A stretch of DNA of 64,000 nucleotides from Cronobacter turicensis z3032 (GCA_000027065.2 FN543093.2:748074-812073), one strand, 5' to 3'. Shown: positions 1-9,788, counted from the first letter of the stretch. Numbers and translations: made by a program. Notes: a model not told the origin generated them from the letters alone.

Positions 1-591
1 GGCGACTTTATCCCCTTCGGTCACGGCGACTTCACGCATGTTGTCGCCAAAGCGCGCCACTTTCAGATGACGGGTATCTTGTTTCGATACCGCCTGACGC
101 ATCCACGCGCCAAGTCGTCCCTGAGACTGTTTATCCTGCCAGTGGCCCGTCACCACGCTATGTTGCAGACGCATACGCGCGCCGATGAAGCCGAACTCGC
201 GGCCGCCGTGCGCGGTCTGGTTCAGGTTCATAAAGTCCATATCGATGCTGCCCCACGGGATCTGCGCATTGAACTGGGTATGGAATTGCAGCAGCGGTTT
301 GTTGAGGATGGAAAGACCGTTGATCCACATCTTCGCAGGCGAGAAGGTATGCAGCCAGACCACCAGACCCGCGCATTTATCGTCATAGTTGGCGTCGCGG
401 CAGATGGCGGTGATCTCGTCCGGCGTAGTGCCGAGCGGCTTTAACACCAGTTTGCACGGCAGCTTCGCTTCGGCGTTCAGTGCGTTCACTACCTGTTCGG
501 CGTGCTGGTTGACCTGACGCAGCGTTTCAGGGCCGTAAAGGTGTTGGCTGCCAATCACAAACCACACTTCATACTGATCGAAAATTGTCAT
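1..591 (-). CDS. araA: L-arabinose isomerase, N-terminal 197 residues (cut by window edge)
   Basis: Converts L-arabinose to L-ribulose in the cytosol, the first step of arabinose catabolism. The visible part starts [20 protein letters not shown], which is the E. coli AraA N-terminus, and stays collinear to the window edge in frame. The metal-binding and catalytic Glu/His residues lie further on in the family and are outside the window. The start at 591 is chosen by homology; an ATG directly upstream at 594 is also in frame, and an AGGA motif precedes both. It follows araB by 10 nt in the same operon, so it should be transcribed from the AraC-controlled promoter near 2350-2379. Identification is secure. 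Confidence 0.97.
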   Translation of the reverse strand, partial: MTIFDQYEVWFVIGSQHLYGPETLRQVNQHAEQVVNALNAEAKLPCKLVLKPLGTTPDEITAICRDANYDDKCAGLVVWLHTFSPAKMWINGLSILNKPLLQFHTQFNAQIPWGSIDMDFMNLNQTAHGGREFGFIGARMRLQHSVVTGHWQDKQSQGRLGAWMRQAVSKQDTRHLKVARFGDNMREVAVTEGDKVA

Positions 592-601
592 CATCGTGTC
601 C

Positions 602-2314
602 TTAATGTGTCAGGGCCGCCTGGCCTGCGCGCTCGGCAGACTGCGGGGTGGCGGCTGAAGGGAGATAGTGTTGTTCCGCGCTTTGCGACCATTGCTGGAA
701 GCGGCGGTAGAGTTGTTCGAAGCGTGCGGCGCTCTCCGGCTGCGGCTGTAGCGTGTTCTCAATCTGGCTGGCCATCGCCTGCTGCGCCTGCGGGATATCG
801 GCATGCGCGCCGGCGGCGACCGCGGCGAAAATGGCCGCGCCCAGCGCACAGCACTGATCGGAGGCGACGATTTGCAGCGGACGGTTCAGCACGTCGCAGC
901 AGACCTGCATGATCACCGGGTTTTTACGAGCGATGCCGCCGAGCGCCATCACGTTGTTCACGGCGATGCCCTGATCGATAAAGCACTCCTGAATGGCGCG
1001 CGCGCCAAAGGCGGTGGCGGCAATCAGCCCGCCGAACAGCAGCGGCGCGTCGGTGGCGAGGTTAAGATCGGTAATGACGCCTTTCAGGCGCTGGTTGGCG
1101 AACGGCGTGCGGCGGCCGTTAAACCAGTCGAGGATCACCGGGAGATGATCGAGCGACGGATTTTTCGCCCAGGCTTCCGTAAGCGCAGGCAGCAGCTGTT
1201 TTTTGCTGGCCTCGATCTGAGGTTTCAGTTCCGGATGCTGCTTCGCGAGCGTATCCAGCGGCCAGCCGAGCAGGCGGCCAAACCAGGCGTAGATATCGCC
1301 AAAGGCGGATTGCCCGGCTTCCAGACCGATGAAATCCGGCACCACGCTGCCATCTACCTGACCGCAGATGCCTTTAACGGCGCGCTCGCCGACATCCGCT
1401 TTCTCCGCTACCAGGATGTCGCAGGTGGAGGTGCCGATGACTTTCACCAGCGTATTCGGCTGTGCGCCCGCGCCGACCGCACCCATATGGCAGTCAAACG
1501 CGCCACCGGAGATAACGACGCTTTCCGGCAGGCCGAGGCGCTGCGCCCAGTCGGCGCAAAGATTGCCTACCGGGATGTCGGCGGTGAAGGTGTCGGTGAA
1601 CATCGGGTAGTCGAGATGCTGGTTAATCAGCGGATCAAGTTCATCGAAGAAGCTTGCCGGCGGCAGGCCGCCCCAGCTTTCATGCCACAGCGATTTATGA
1701 CCTGCGCTGCAACGGCCGCGGCGAATATCCGCCGGACGGGTGGTGCCGGAGAGCAGGGCAGGCACCCAGTCGCACAGCTCAATCCACGAGGCGGCGGCCT
1801 GCGCGACGGCGTTGTCCTGGCGCGTTACATGCAGGATTTTGGCCCAGAACCATTCGCTGGAATAAATACCGCCGATGTAGCGTGAATAGTCCGCTTTGCC
1901 GGGCGTATGGCACAGGCGGGTGATTTCTTCCGCTTCTTCCACCGAGGTGTGATCTTTCCACAACACGAACATCGCGTTGGGGTTGTCGGCAAATTGAGGG
2001 TTGAGCGCCAGCACGTTGCCGTCGGCGTCAATCGGGGCGGGCGTGGAGCCGGTGCTGTCAACGCCAATGCCGACCACGGCGGCGCGCTGTTCTGGCGAGA
2101 GTTCCGCCAGCACGGTTTTTAACGCCGCTTCCATTGATTCAATGTAATCCCGCGGATGATGGCGGAACTGGTTACGGGCCGCGTCGCAATAGCGGCCTTC
2201 CTGCCAGCGTGGATACCACTCCACGCTGGTGGCAAGCTCGGCGCCAGTGGTGCAATCCACCGCCAAAGCCCGAACCGAGTCGCTGCCAAAATCGAGTCCC
2301 AGCGCAATAGCCAT
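602..2314 (-). CDS. araB: L-ribulokinase
   Basis: Phosphorylates L-ribulose to L-ribulose 5-phosphate with ATP. The 570-residue product is an FGGY-family sugar kinase. It opens with the phosphate-binding stretch [16 protein letters not shown] (about residues 5-20) and carries the later [17 protein letters not shown] and [10 protein letters not shown] motifs, all nearly identical to E. coli AraB (566 aa). The reading frame stays open back to 2353, but that would put the start inside the promoter -10 element. The ATG at 2314 gives the family N-terminus [10 protein letters not shown] and is preferred. It is the first gene of the araBA(D) operon, divergent from araC. Confidence 0.97.
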   Translation of the reverse strand: MAIALGLDFGSDSVRALAVDCTTGAELATSVEWYPRWQEGRYCDAARNQFRHHPRDYIESMEAALKTVLAELSPEQRAAVVGIGVDSTGSTPAPIDADGNVLALNPQFADNPNAMFVLWKDHTSVEEAEEITRLCHTPGKADYSRYIGGIYSSEWFWAKILHVTRQDNAVAQAAASWIELCDWVPALLSGTTRPADIRRGRCSAGHKSLWHESWGGLPPASFFDELDPLINQHLDYPMFTDTFTADIPVGNLCADWAQRLGLPESVVISGGAFDCHMGAVGAGAQPNTLVKVIGTSTCDILVAEKADVGERAVKGICGQVDGSVVPDFIGLEAGQSAFGDIYAWFGRLLGWPLDTLAKQHPELKPQIEASKKQLLPALTEAWAKNPSLDHLPVILDWFNGRRTPFANQRLKGVITDLNLATDAPLLFGGLIAATAFGARAIQECFIDQGIAVNNVMALGGIARKNPVIMQVCCDVLNRPLQIVASDQCCALGAAIFAAVAAGAHADIPQAQQAMASQIENTLQPQPESAARFEQLYRRFQQWSQSAEQHYLPSAATPQSAERAGQAALTH

Positions 2315-2349
2315 CTTCATACTCCATGCGATAAACAAACATGGAGAGA

Positions 2350-2379
2350 ACATTAGTTTTACCCCGCCAAAAGGGTCAG
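2350..2379 (-). promoter_or_regulatory. araBAD promoter (pBAD)
   Basis: On the minus strand, -35 CTGACC (2374-2379) and -10 TAATGT (2350-2355) are separated by 18 nt. This is the same architecture as E. coli pBAD (CTGACG, 18 nt, TACTGT, recalled from memory). The -35 overlaps the distal AraC half-site I2, as expected for an AraC-dependent class II promoter. The araB start codon lies about 35 nt downstream of the -10. Confidence 0.85.
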
Positions 2380-2413
2380 GGTGGATCCGCTGAACTTATG
2401 GACGAAAATGCTG
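2376..2413 (-). promoter_or_regulatory. AraC activation sites araI1 and araI2
   Basis: Two direct-repeat AraC half-sites with the canonical 21-bp period are readable on the minus strand. I1 is CAGCATTTTCGTCCATA (2397-2413) and I2 is CAGCGGATCCACCCTGA (2376-2392). They match the E. coli sites TAGCATTTTTATCCATA and TAGCGGATCCTACCTGA at most positions. Occupancy of both with arabinose activates pBAD; I1 paired with O2 forms the repression loop. Confidence 0.88.
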
Positions 2414-2424
2414 TGAAGCGAGAA

Positions 2425-2442
2425 TTTGTGACGCCACGCAAA
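2425..2442. promoter_or_regulatory. CRP site of the araBAD-araC intergenic region
   Basis: On the plus strand TGTGA (2427-2431), six bases, then GCAAA gives one perfect and one weak CRP half-site. It lies between I1 and the O1 operator, as in E. coli, where the same half is also weak. It should provide catabolite control of both divergent promoters. Confidence 0.72.
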
Positions 2443-2450
2443 TATTCGAT

Positions 2451-2480
2451 GTGGACATTTCTGCCGCACTTATAGACACT
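2451..2480 (+). promoter_or_regulatory. araO1 operator and araC promoter region
   Basis: The stretch GTGGACATTTCTGCCGCAC followed by TATAGACAC closely matches the E. coli araO1/Pc segment GTGGACTTTTCTGCCGTGATTATAGACAC-type sequence. TATAGA at 2471-2476 is the likely -10 of araC. AraC bound here would autorepress its own transcription. I could not assign a -35 with confidence. Confidence 0.65.
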
Positions 2481-2608
2481 TCGGTTATGGATTAAAAAGC
2501 CTGACAGCGAAGACAATACAGGTTATTTTCTGTAATAAAGCGGGCTTAAGACGCCGCTGCTATTATACCGGGCGCTCAGGCGCCTGCCGCTGCCAGCAAA
2601 ATTAACGA

Positions 2609-2625
2609 TATGGACAAATGGTTTC
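2609..2625 (+). promoter_or_regulatory. distal AraC operator araO2
   Basis: TATGGACAAATGGTTTC lies in the araC leader and is nearly identical to E. coli araO2. It is in the same orientation as I1 (TATGGACGAAAATGCTG on the plus strand), and the two starts are 212 bp apart. That spacing suits the DNA loop that represses pBAD without arabinose. Confidence 0.82.
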
Positions 2626-2653
2626 TTCTCTCTCGCTTCGGAGCGCCGTGAAA

Positions 2654-3499
2654 ATGGCTGAAACGCAAAACGATCCTCTGCTGCCTGGTTATTCATTCAA
2701 TGCCCATCTGGTGGCCGGGCTGACGCCGATTGAGGCCGATGGCTGGCTCGATTTTTTCATCGACCGCCCGCTCGGCATGAAAGGCTTTATTCTCAACCTG
2801 ACGGTGCGCGGCGAAGGCGTGGTGAAAAACCAGGGGAAAGAATATCTCTGCCGCCCCGGCGATATGCTGCTCTTTCCGCCAGGCGAAGTGCACCACTATG
2901 GCCGCAACCCGGAGGCCAAAGAGTGGTATCACCAGTGGGTCTATTTCCGCCCGCGCGCCTACTGGCACGAGTGGCTGAACTGGCCTGCGATTTTCGCCAA
3001 TACCGGTTTTTATCGCCCGGATGAGGCGCATCACGAACAGTTCTCCGCGCTGTTTCAGGCGATTATCGACGCCGCTCAGGGGCCGGGGCGCTATGCCGAA
3101 CTGCTGGCGATAAACCTGCTGGAACAGTTGCTACTGCGCCGCGTCGAGGCGATTAGCGAGTCCCTGAAAGCGCCGCTCGACAGTCGCGTGCGCGATGCCT
3201 GCCAGTACATCAGCGATCACCTGGCCGACAGCCATTTTGATATCGCAAGCGTCGCGCAGCATGTCTGTCTTTCGCCGTCGCGCCTGTCGCACCTCTTCCG
3301 CCAGCAGTTAGGCGTCAGCGTGCTGAGCTGGCGCGAAGATCAGCGCATCAGCCAGGCGAAGCTTCTGCTCAGCACCACCCGGATGCCGATAGCCAGCGTC
3401 GGGCGCAATGTGGGCTTTGAAGATCAGCTCTATTTCTCACGGGTATTTAAGAAGTGTACCGGGGCGAGCCCGAGTGAATTCCGCGCCGGGTGCGAATAA
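2654..3499 (+). CDS. araC: arabinose-responsive regulator AraC
   Basis: Activates araBAD when L-arabinose is bound and represses it by looping when it is not. The 281 residues comprise an N-terminal arm (about 1-18), an arabinose-binding and dimerisation cupin domain (to about 170), a linker, and two AraC-type helix-turn-helix motifs near [20 protein letters not shown] and the [20 protein letters not shown] segment. The frame is open from 2618, but that would translate through O2. The ATG at 2654, with GGAG ten bases upstream, gives the E. coli start [14 protein letters not shown]. The protein ends at FRAGCE, about 11 residues before the E. coli K-12 C-terminus; that tail is dispensable in the family, so this is not a truncation. 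Confidence 0.96.
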   Translation: MAETQNDPLLPGYSFNAHLVAGLTPIEADGWLDFFIDRPLGMKGFILNLTVRGEGVVKNQGKEYLCRPGDMLLFPPGEVHHYGRNPEAKEWYHQWVYFRPRAYWHEWLNWPAIFANTGFYRPDEAHHEQFSALFQAIIDAAQGPGRYAELLAINLLEQLLLRRVEAISESLKAPLDSRVRDACQYISDHLADSHFDIASVAQHVCLSPSRLSHLFRQQLGVSVLSWREDQRISQAKLLLSTTRMPIASVGRNVGFEDQLYFSRVFKKCTGASPSEFRAGCE

Positions 3500-3615
3500 C
3501 GGAACGTGGGTTTCGTGTCATGACCGGTAAAGTAAAGTATGGTTAAAGAATGATGGCTTGACGCAGCACATAGCGCTCAGGAGAATCCTCTGTTCCACAC
3601 TTTACCGGATGCGTT

Positions 3616-4386
3616 ATGGAAGCCTTTCTGGAACACTTTATCACTCAGTCAGTCGCCTATTCGCTGATTGCTATTGCGCTGGTAGCGTTCCTCGAATCCC
3701 TGGCGCTGGTCGGGCTGTTGCTGCCCGGCACCGTGCTGATGGCCGCCCTGGGCGCGCTTATCGGCAGCGGCGAGGTCAATTTCTATGAGGCCTGGGCCGT
3801 GGGAATTATTGGCTGCCTGCTCGGCGACTGGATCTCGTTCTGGCTCGGCTGGCGCTTTAAAAAGCCGCTGCATCGCTGGGCATTCCTCAAAAAACATAAA
3901 GCGTTGCTCGATAAAACCGAACACGCGCTGCATCAGCACAGCATGTTTACCATACTCGTCGGGCGTTTTGTCGGGCCGACGCGTCCGCTGGTGCCGATGG
4001 TGGCAGGGATGCTTGACCTGCCGGTGCGGAAATTCCTCGCGCCGAATATCGTCGGTTGCCTGCTCTGGCCGCCGTTTTACTTTCTGCCGGGGATCCTCGC
4101 GGGCGCCGCTATCGACATTCCGCCGGAGATGAAAAGCGCCGCATTTAAATGGCTGCTCGGCGGCGTGGCGTTGCTGGTCTGGCTGGCGGCGTGGCTGCTC
4201 TGGCGCTGGTGGCGCAGCGGCAAAACGCAAGACCGCCTCACGCGCTATCTGCCGCGCGGGCGTCTGCACTGGCTGGCGCCCGGCGTGGCCGTGGCGGCGG
4301 CGGCGGCGCTGTTCGCCATTCAGAGCCACCCGCTGATGCCGGTTTATCGCAGTATTCTGTGGAAAGTGGTGACCGGCGCTCAGTGA
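3616..4386 (+). CDS. yabI: DedA-family inner-membrane protein YabI
   Basis: A 256-residue polytopic membrane protein of the DedA/SNARE-associated (VTT) family. The family motifs are visible: the [16 protein letters not shown] segment early on, GD.ISFWLG in the middle and the [17 protein letters not shown] segment. Related proteins recycle or flip polyprenyl- or glycerophospholipids and support membrane-potential homeostasis; a precise substrate cannot be read from this sequence. It follows araC as in E. coli. Its last 7 bases overlap the 3' end of the convergent thiQ gene. About six hydrophobic segments can be counted. Family assignment is strong; the physiological role is inferred. Confidence 0.93.
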   Translation: MEAFLEHFITQSVAYSLIAIALVAFLESLALVGLLLPGTVLMAALGALIGSGEVNFYEAWAVGIIGCLLGDWISFWLGWRFKKPLHRWAFLKKHKALLDKTEHALHQHSMFTILVGRFVGPTRPLVPMVAGMLDLPVRKFLAPNIVGCLLWPPFYFLPGILAGAAIDIPPEMKSAAFKWLLGGVALLVWLAAWLLWRWWRSGKTQDRLTRYLPRGRLHWLAPGVAVAAAAALFAIQSHPLMPVYRSILWKVVTGAQ

Positions 4387-5081
4387 GGCGTAATGCCGAG
4401 CAGCGCCGACGCGCTGGTCTCGCCGCTCAGCAACTGCGCGGTGGGGCCGTCCCAGACGATATGTCCTTCAACGACCACCAGACTGCGCGCGGCGATACGC
4501 GCCGCATCTTCCACGCTGTGCGAGACCATGAGTAGCGTGGTGCCTTCCTCTTCGCATATCTGCTCCAGCAGCGTCAGCATCTCCTGACGCAGCGCCGGAT
4601 CGAGCGCGGAGAACGGCTCATCAAGCAGCAGAACCGGACGCTTTCGCACCAGACAGCGCGCCAGCGCCGCCCGCTGACGCTGGCCGCCAGAGAGCGCGGT
4701 CGGCAGCCGCTCCAGCAGATCGCCAATCGCCATGTTGTCGGCTATCGCCTCCACCTCACGCTTTTGCTGCGCGTTCAGCCGCAGGCCGGGCGAGAGCCCG
4801 AGCGCAATGTTCTGGCGCACCGTCAGATGGTTAAACAGATTATTTTCCTGAAACAGCATCGACACCGGGCGTTGTGACGGCGGCGTGCGGGTGTGATCCG
4901 CCCCGTTGATACTGAGCGTGCCGCTGTCAGGCGCGAGAAACCCGGCGATCAGGTTAAGCAGCGTGCTTTTGCCCGCGCCGCTTGGTCCCAGCACCGCGAC
5001 CCGTTCAGCGTCGCGCACGTCCAGCGTAAAGCGCATCGGCAGATGGTGATACAGCCAGGTGAGATCAGTCAGTGTCAGCAT
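4380..5081 (-). CDS. thiQ: thiamin/TPP ABC transporter ATP-binding protein
   Basis: ATPase of the ThiBPQ importer of thiamin, thiamin phosphate and thiamin diphosphate. In the 233-residue product I can read Walker A GPSGAGKS (residues 32-39), the signature LSGGQ (130-134) and Walker B LLLDEP ending at D154-E155, with the switch His in MVSHS downstream. The ATG at 5081 gives the family start [18 protein letters not shown]. Upstream extension would add seven residues not found in E. coli ThiQ. The start lies inside thiP (17-nt overlap), which suggests translational coupling. The 3' end overlaps convergent yabI by 7 nt. Confidence 0.95.
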   Translation of the reverse strand: MLTLTDLTWLYHHLPMRFTLDVRDAERVAVLGPSGAGKSTLLNLIAGFLAPDSGTLSINGADHTRTPPSQRPVSMLFQENNLFNHLTVRQNIALGLSPGLRLNAQQKREVEAIADNMAIGDLLERLPTALSGGQRQRAALARCLVRKRPVLLLDEPFSALDPALRQEMLTLLEQICEEEGTTLLMVSHSVEDAARIAARSLVVVEGHIVWDGPTAQLLSGETSASALLGITPH

Positions 5082-6675
5082 GGCGCCCCGGAAGTTTTTC
5101 AATCAAGGTGAACAGCAGGAAACAGAGCAGCAGCAGAAGCAACGCCGTGACGGCGCCCGCATCGCTACGGTAGGCGCCGATCTGCTGGTAGAGATAAAAG
5201 GGCAGCGTGCGGAAATCCTCATTGCCAAACAGCGCTACGACGCCGAAATCGCCAATGGATAATACGCAGGCGAACGCCATCGCCTGGGCGAGCGGCACCC
5301 GCAGCGCGCGGGCCTCCACCAGCCGCAGCCGGTTCAGGCCGCGCATCTCAAGCGAGGCGCAGAGCGCGCCGTAACGCGCGGCGATATCGCGCATCGGGTT
5401 ATCAAGCACTTTTAGCGCGTAAGGGATTGCCATCAGGGCGTTGGTGAAAATCACTATCGCATCGGCGCGTTCCGGCAGCCCGACGGTGGCATTGAGCAAC
5501 AGGAAAAAACCGGTCGCCAGTACAATGCCCGGCATCGCGAGGATCAGCACGCCGCAGAGCTCCAGGCTTTGCCCGGCGAGACGGCGGTGTCGCAGGTACA
5601 GCTCGCGCGTGCTCCAGAGCAGCATCATGGTCAGGATAACGCACAGCGCCCCCGCGCAGAGCGCGATGCGCAGCGACGTCCAGAGCGCGCCCCACAGCGC
5701 CGGATCGGCCAGCGCGTGGCCGATGTCGCCGCGTAAACCATCAACCAGCACCGCCAGGAGGGGCGGCAGGAGAAGCAGCAGCGCGCCGGTAATCAGCAGG
5801 GAATCGATGAGTTTGCTGCGCCACGAATCCTCCGGGTTGCGCCAGCCGCGCACCAGCGTCGCGCCGACCGGGATCGCCTTGCTGAGCCGCTGGCTTAACA
5901 GGATAAGCGACAGGCAGCAGCCCATCTGGATAAGCGCCAGCAGCGCCGCGCGGCCCGGATCGTAGTCATAGCTCAGCGCCTGGTAGATGGCGAGCTCAAT
6001 GGTGGTGGCCTGCGGCCCGCCGCCAAGCGCCAGCACCGTCGCGAAGCTGGCGAAGCACAGCATAAAAATCAGCGCCGCCACCGGCGGGATCTGGCGGCGC
6101 AGCCAGGGCCACTCCACCAGCCGGAAGAAATCCCAGCCGCGCATGCCGAGCTGCGCGGCGAGCTGGCGCTGTTCGCCGGGGATCTGCGTCAGCGTCTGGT
6201 ACAGCAGGCGGGTCGCCATCGGCATATTAAAAAAGAGGTGCGCCAGCAGGATGCCCTGCAAACCATAAGGCGAGAACGTCCATTCGATGCCGAGCGTCGC
6301 GCAGAGCGCGGCAAGCCAGCCGCTGCGCCCGTAGACGCTGAGCAGGCCGAAAATCGCCACCAGCACCGGCAGGATCAGCGTCATGGCGCACAGGCGCAGC
6401 AGCGTTCGCCGCCCCGGAAAGCGGCGGCGGTAGAGCGCGCGGGCGAGTGGAATAGCGGGCACGACGGAAAGCAGGGCGGAGAGAAACGCCTGCCAGAACG
6501 AGAAGCGCACCACGTGCCACAGATAGCTGTCGTGCAGCAGCGCGCGTACCTCGGTGTGGGGCGCGTGCGTCCAGAGCGCCGCGAACGCCGCCAGCGCCAC
6601 CGCCGCCATTAGCAAGGCGGCGATGAGGCCGGGCCAGAGCCAGCCTGGGATCAGCGGCTCACGGCGCGTTGCCAT
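5065..6675 (-). CDS. thiP: thiamin/TPP ABC transporter permease
   Basis: Inner-membrane permease of the thiamin importer, 536 residues, a fused two-module binding-protein-dependent permease with about twelve hydrophobic segments. The two cytoplasmic EAA-type loops that contact ThiQ are recognisable near [20 protein letters not shown] in the first half and [20 protein letters not shown] in the second. It begins [16 protein letters not shown], matching E. coli ThiP (also 536 aa). It overlaps thiB by 25 nt and thiQ by 17 nt, so thiB-thiP-thiQ is one compact operon downstream of the TPP riboswitch. Confidence 0.96.
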   Translation of the reverse strand: MATRREPLIPGWLWPGLIAALLMAAVALAAFAALWTHAPHTEVRALLHDSYLWHVVRFSFWQAFLSALLSVVPAIPLARALYRRRFPGRRTLLRLCAMTLILPVLVAIFGLLSVYGRSGWLAALCATLGIEWTFSPYGLQGILLAHLFFNMPMATRLLYQTLTQIPGEQRQLAAQLGMRGWDFFRLVEWPWLRRQIPPVAALIFMLCFASFATVLALGGGPQATTIELAIYQALSYDYDPGRAALLALIQMGCCLSLILLSQRLSKAIPVGATLVRGWRNPEDSWRSKLIDSLLITGALLLLLPPLLAVLVDGLRGDIGHALADPALWGALWTSLRIALCAGALCVILTMMLLWSTRELYLRHRRLAGQSLELCGVLILAMPGIVLATGFFLLLNATVGLPERADAIVIFTNALMAIPYALKVLDNPMRDIAARYGALCASLEMRGLNRLRLVEARALRVPLAQAMAFACVLSIGDFGVVALFGNEDFRTLPFYLYQQIGAYRSDAGAVTALLLLLLCFLLFTLIEKLPGRHADTD

Positions 6676-7634
6676 TCACTCGTCCATTGCGCTCGCTGTG
6701 TGGCGACATCCTGTGAGGTAAATTGCAGGGTGGTCTGCGGCCGGGTCAGGGCGTTAAACCCTTCCGGCAAGGCGACGTTGGTCACCGGGTACATCCAGTT
6801 GCCTGCGGGGATCGCATTCTGGAATGCGGGCGAAACCATGAACTTCAGGAATTTTTCCGCCAGCGCAGGCTGTTTGCTGGCGGCGGTGCGCGCGGCGACT
6901 TCCACCTGCAAATAGTGGCCTTCGCTGAAGTTCGCCGCCGCGTAGTTCTCTTTTTTCTCTTCAATGATGTGGTAGGCGGGGGAGGTGGTGTAGCTCAGCA
7001 CCAGATCGCCTTCGCCTTTGAGGAACAGGCCGTAGGCTTCGCTCCAGCCTTTAGTGACGGTGACGGTCTTCGCGGCGAGCTTCTGCCAGGCGTCCGGCGC
7101 TTTATCGCCGTAAACTTTCTGCATCCACAGCAGCAGGCCCAGCCCCGGCGTGCTGGTGCGCGGATCTTCATAGATAACGCGCCATTTCTGATCGCTTTCC
7201 ACCAGCTCTTTCAGGCTTTTCGGCGGGTTTTTCAGTTTAGTTTTGTCATAGACGAAGGCGAACCAGCCGTAGTCGAACGGCACAAAGGTGTCGTTGTTCC
7301 AGCCGCCCGGCACGTTGACGTCATTCGCCGGAACGCCGCTCTTCGCGAACAGCCCGGTCGCGGTCGCGGCCTGAAGCAGGTTGTTATCAAGGCCCAGCAC
7401 CACATCGGCTTTGCTGTTTTTACCTTCCATGCGCAGGCGATTCAGCAGCGAGACGCCATCTTCCAGCGCCACGAATTTCAGCTCGCAGCCGCAGTCGGCT
7501 TCAAAGGCGGTTTTAATTTTCGGGCCAGGGCCCCACTCCGAGGAGAAGGAGTCGTAGGTGTAGACGGTCAGAACGGGTTTGGCGAAAGCCGGAGCGGCGA
7601 CGAGCGCCAGCAGGGGAAGCAGTTTTTTTAACAC
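6651..7634 (-). CDS. thiB: periplasmic thiamin-binding protein
   Basis: Periplasmic substrate-binding protein of the thiamin/TPP importer, 327 residues. A typical signal peptide MLKKLLPLLALVAAPAFA occupies residues 1-18, with cleavage expected before KPVLTVYTYDSF. The mature part is collinear with E. coli TbpA, including NVPGGWNNDTFVPFDYG and the KGWSEAYGLFLKGEGDLVLS segment. The start is GTG at 7634, with an AAGG motif six bases upstream, as no suitable ATG is near. It is the first gene of thiBPQ, and the TPP aptamer lies 46 nt upstream of the start codon. Confidence 0.95.
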   Translation of the reverse strand: MLKKLLPLLALVAAPAFAKPVLTVYTYDSFSSEWGPGPKIKTAFEADCGCELKFVALEDGVSLLNRLRMEGKNSKADVVLGLDNNLLQAATATGLFAKSGVPANDVNVPGGWNNDTFVPFDYGWFAFVYDKTKLKNPPKSLKELVESDQKWRVIYEDPRTSTPGLGLLLWMQKVYGDKAPDAWQKLAAKTVTVTKGWSEAYGLFLKGEGDLVLSYTTSPAYHIIEEKKENYAAANFSEGHYLQVEVAARTAASKQPALAEKFLKFMVSPAFQNAIPAGNWMYPVTNVALPEGFNALTRPQTTLQFTSQDVATQRAQWTSEWQRAVSR

Positions 7635-7679
7635 TTTGCACCTTTATCAAATGGGGGCAAAGGATTTTGAGCAGTAGCC

Positions 7680-7758
7680 TCAAATCCCTTCGCCGGCGTT
7701 ATCCGGATCAGGTTCGACGGGTATTATCTCAGCGCACCGGTCAGCCGGCAGCACCCCG
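7680..7758 (-). ncRNA. TPP riboswitch (THI element) upstream of thiBPQ
   Basis: Read on the minus strand, this block contains the conserved thi-box landmarks in order: GGGGTGC, CTGAGA, ACCCGTCGAACCTGATCCGG, then TAACGCCGGCGAAGGGA. These are the pyrimidine-sensor and pyrophosphate-sensor helices of the TPP aptamer. It lies in the thiB leader, where TPP binding should reduce expression. A classical terminator is not obvious between the aptamer and the GTG start, so control of translation initiation is the likelier mechanism (inference). Confidence 0.95.
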
Positions 7759-7803
7759 TTGAGAACGGCCCATTGTAATGATTTGCGTAATGTTGCGAAA
7801 GGG

Positions 7804-9468
7804 TTACGGCTCGGGCGGCGCAAACCAGGCGGATTTAAAATCAAACCAGCCGAGCGTGTTCATCCGCACGCCGCGCATACTGCGCTGGCCCTGGAGCATC
7901 AGCCAGTGGTGGATCAGCGGCAGAATGTCCTGACGCTCCAGCATGGTGCGGCACCACTGCGGCAGGTTCAGCGCGCCGGTACGCCAGCGCTGCGCGTCGC
8001 CCTGCCAGTCGAGCGGGATGCAGTGCTGAATCAGCGGCACTTCGCACAGGTGGGCGAACAGCGAGAAATCGAGCGGCAGCGTAAAGTTGGCGCTGTTAAG
8101 CCACAGATCGCTGGTGATGTCTCCCTGATACCACTCTTCATAGCTCACTTCCCGCAGCTCAAGCTCGACCTGATCCTGCGCCAGAATATCGCGCAGCAGC
8201 GCGCCGATAATGCGGTTTTCAATATGGTCGCCATAGAAGGTGAGCGTCAGGCGCTCCAGCCCGGCGGGTTTCTGCGCTTCAGGGATTTGCGGCGCGTGGT
8301 GCCAGCGCGGCAGCAGGCCGTAAGCCGGAAACCAGATGCGCTGATATTGCGGCGCGGCGCGGTGCAGCAGGCGGGCGGGCGTAAAGCGCGAGCTTATCCA
8401 GCGGCGCACCTCCGGCATGGCGCCGACGCGCGAGCGGGAATCAAATAGCAGATAGTAGCAGCCCTCTTCGAGGCGGCTCTCCACGGCTTTTTCGTCGGCG
8501 TCGCGCGTCGGACCCTCAAGCTGAACGGCGCAGCTCAGTTCCTCGCCTATCTCCGGCAGCACCCAGAAGTTGACCTCATCAATCAGCGCCCGGTAACCGA
8601 AGTAGTCATCGAAGGCGTGGATCTTAAGCTGGTTGCTGTTATTGCGTACCACCGCGTAAGGACCGGTGCCGACGGGCTGACTGGCGAATTTCGGCAGTTC
8701 CGGCCACTCCCGCGGCAGGATCATCGCAGGCACGCTGCCCATCAGCCACGGCAGCCAGTCGTCCGGCTCGCTCAGGTGAATATCCAGCGTCCAGGCCGTG
8801 GGGGAAGTCACCTGGCGGATATGCGCATAGAGCGGCAGGGCGCAGATGCGCTGTAGCGAGCTGATGACATCAAGCATGTCGAGCTCGCGGCCATGATGAA
8901 AATGGATACCGGGGCGTAAGAAAAAGCGCCAGTGAAAAGGGGAAATCTGTTGCCAGTGGTGTGCGATATCGGCTTCCAGTTCCCCGTTTTCCTCGTTTAT
9001 GCGCGTCAGCCCGCTGAAAATCTGCCGGGCGATGTGGGTTTCTGAACGGCGCAACGCGCTGCCGGGCAACAGGTTTTGCAGCGGGCGGTAGTAGAGCACG
9101 CGCAGAATATGGCGTCCCTGGCGGAAGCTACGGCCCAGGTGCGAGAGCAGCATTTGGCGCACTGCGGATTTGTCGCCGACGATCTGCACCAGCTGATCAA
9201 TCCTGTCCTGCTCCAGCAGATCCTCCGCCCGCTGCTGCTGGAGCGCGAGACCGGTATAAAGGAAACGTAGCCTGGAGCGCTTGCCGCGCCCGGCTTCGGC
9301 TTCCCACGTCAGCCAGCCGCGCGCCTGCATGGCGTTCAGCAGCGTGCGCATGTGGCGGCGCGAGCAGCTCAGCAGCTCGGCCAGTTCGTTCAGCGTGGTG
9401 TCCTGGGGCTTACCGTCGCAGCATTGCCACAGGCGGATAAATTGCTGTTGCAGACGACCTGAAGGCAT
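7804..9468 (-). CDS. sgrR: transcriptional activator of SgrS, SgrR
   Basis: Activates the small RNA gene sgrS during glucose-phosphate stress. The 554-residue protein has an N-terminal winged-helix DNA-binding domain (about 1-75, including [20 protein letters not shown]). The larger C-terminal part resembles family 5 solute-binding proteins (about 160-500, for example the [20 protein letters not shown] region). It is collinear with E. coli SgrR from [17 protein letters not shown] to the end SAWFAPPEP. It is transcribed divergently from sgrS, with only 67 nt between the sgrR start codon and the inferred SgrS 5' end, so the shared region should hold its binding site. Confidence 0.95.
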   Translation of the reverse strand: MPSGRLQQQFIRLWQCCDGKPQDTTLNELAELLSCSRRHMRTLLNAMQARGWLTWEAEAGRGKRSRLRFLYTGLALQQQRAEDLLEQDRIDQLVQIVGDKSAVRQMLLSHLGRSFRQGRHILRVLYYRPLQNLLPGSALRRSETHIARQIFSGLTRINEENGELEADIAHHWQQISPFHWRFFLRPGIHFHHGRELDMLDVISSLQRICALPLYAHIRQVTSPTAWTLDIHLSEPDDWLPWLMGSVPAMILPREWPELPKFASQPVGTGPYAVVRNNSNQLKIHAFDDYFGYRALIDEVNFWVLPEIGEELSCAVQLEGPTRDADEKAVESRLEEGCYYLLFDSRSRVGAMPEVRRWISSRFTPARLLHRAAPQYQRIWFPAYGLLPRWHHAPQIPEAQKPAGLERLTLTFYGDHIENRIIGALLRDILAQDQVELELREVSYEEWYQGDITSDLWLNSANFTLPLDFSLFAHLCEVPLIQHCIPLDWQGDAQRWRTGALNLPQWCRTMLERQDILPLIHHWLMLQGQRSMRGVRMNTLGWFDFKSAWFAPPEP

Positions 9469-9554
9469 AAAAGGGGAACTCCTGCCGGAAACTCATCAAT
9501 TTAATATTCCCTATATTACGGCAATACTTCTCTTCGATGAAAGCGGAGGGGCTT

Positions 9555-9719
9555 ATGGAAATGTCGTCAACAAGCAGGTTTTATCAGCAGTATTTCAGTG
9601 CAACGCAACGTCTTTCCCGCTCATGGCTGGCCCGCCTGAACGGTAAAACGCCGCAACGAATGCTGGATGAGATCATGCAGTGGGATGTGACACTCCCGAT
9701 GACGTTTAAACGCCGCTAA
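9555..9719 (+). CDS. sgrT: SgrT, small inhibitor of glucose uptake encoded within SgrS
   Basis: A 54-residue peptide read from SgrS. Its core FYQQYFSATQRLS...WL followed by PQR.L...IMQWD matches E. coli SgrT (43 aa, starting MRQFYQHYF and ending near MQWDDRNSES). In E. coli SgrT blocks the glucose permease EIICB(Glc) at the membrane. The ATG at 9555 is preferred because GGAGGGG lies six bases upstream; an in-frame ATG at 9537 coincides with the RNA 5' end and would have no leader. Relative to E. coli there are extra residues at both ends (MEMSSTS and TLPMTFKRR). The stop codon is 11 nt before the ptsG-pairing region. Confidence 0.88.
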   Translation: MEMSSTSRFYQQYFSATQRLSRSWLARLNGKTPQRMLDEIMQWDVTLPMTFKRR

Positions 9720-9760
9720 GCGGACATCACGTGTAACTGAGTATTGGTGCTTTTCACCCG

Positions 9761-9788
9761 CCAGCAGTGTGCTACTGCTGGCTTTTTT
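9761..9788 (+). terminator. SgrS rho-independent terminator
   Basis: Perfect 8-bp stem CCAGCAGT / ACTGCTGG with a 5-nt loop, one C, then six T. In E. coli the equivalent U tail is the Hfq-binding end of SgrS. The setA start codon lies 51 nt downstream, so setA expression may come partly from read-through. Confidence 0.92.

Larger units (their letters stand above)
9536..9788 (+). ncRNA. sgrS: small RNA SgrS
   Basis: Hfq-dependent small RNA that represses ptsG and other sugar-transporter mRNAs under sugar-phosphate stress. The 5' end is placed at GATGAA by analogy with E. coli SgrS. The seed-containing 3' part GTGTAACTGAGTATTGGTG (9731-9749) differs from the recalled E. coli sequence at one position only. 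A short hairpin GGTG/CACC (9746-9758) follows, then a strong terminator with a U-rich tail (9761-9788). The RNA also encodes SgrT. Length is about 253 nt against 227 nt in E. coli, mainly because sgrT is longer. The 5' end is inferred. Confidence 0.92.

Noticed and set aside
3649..4329. 226-codon open frame antisense to yabI
   Set aside because: Arginine- and glutamine-rich, low-complexity translation typical of the reverse strand of a membrane protein gene.
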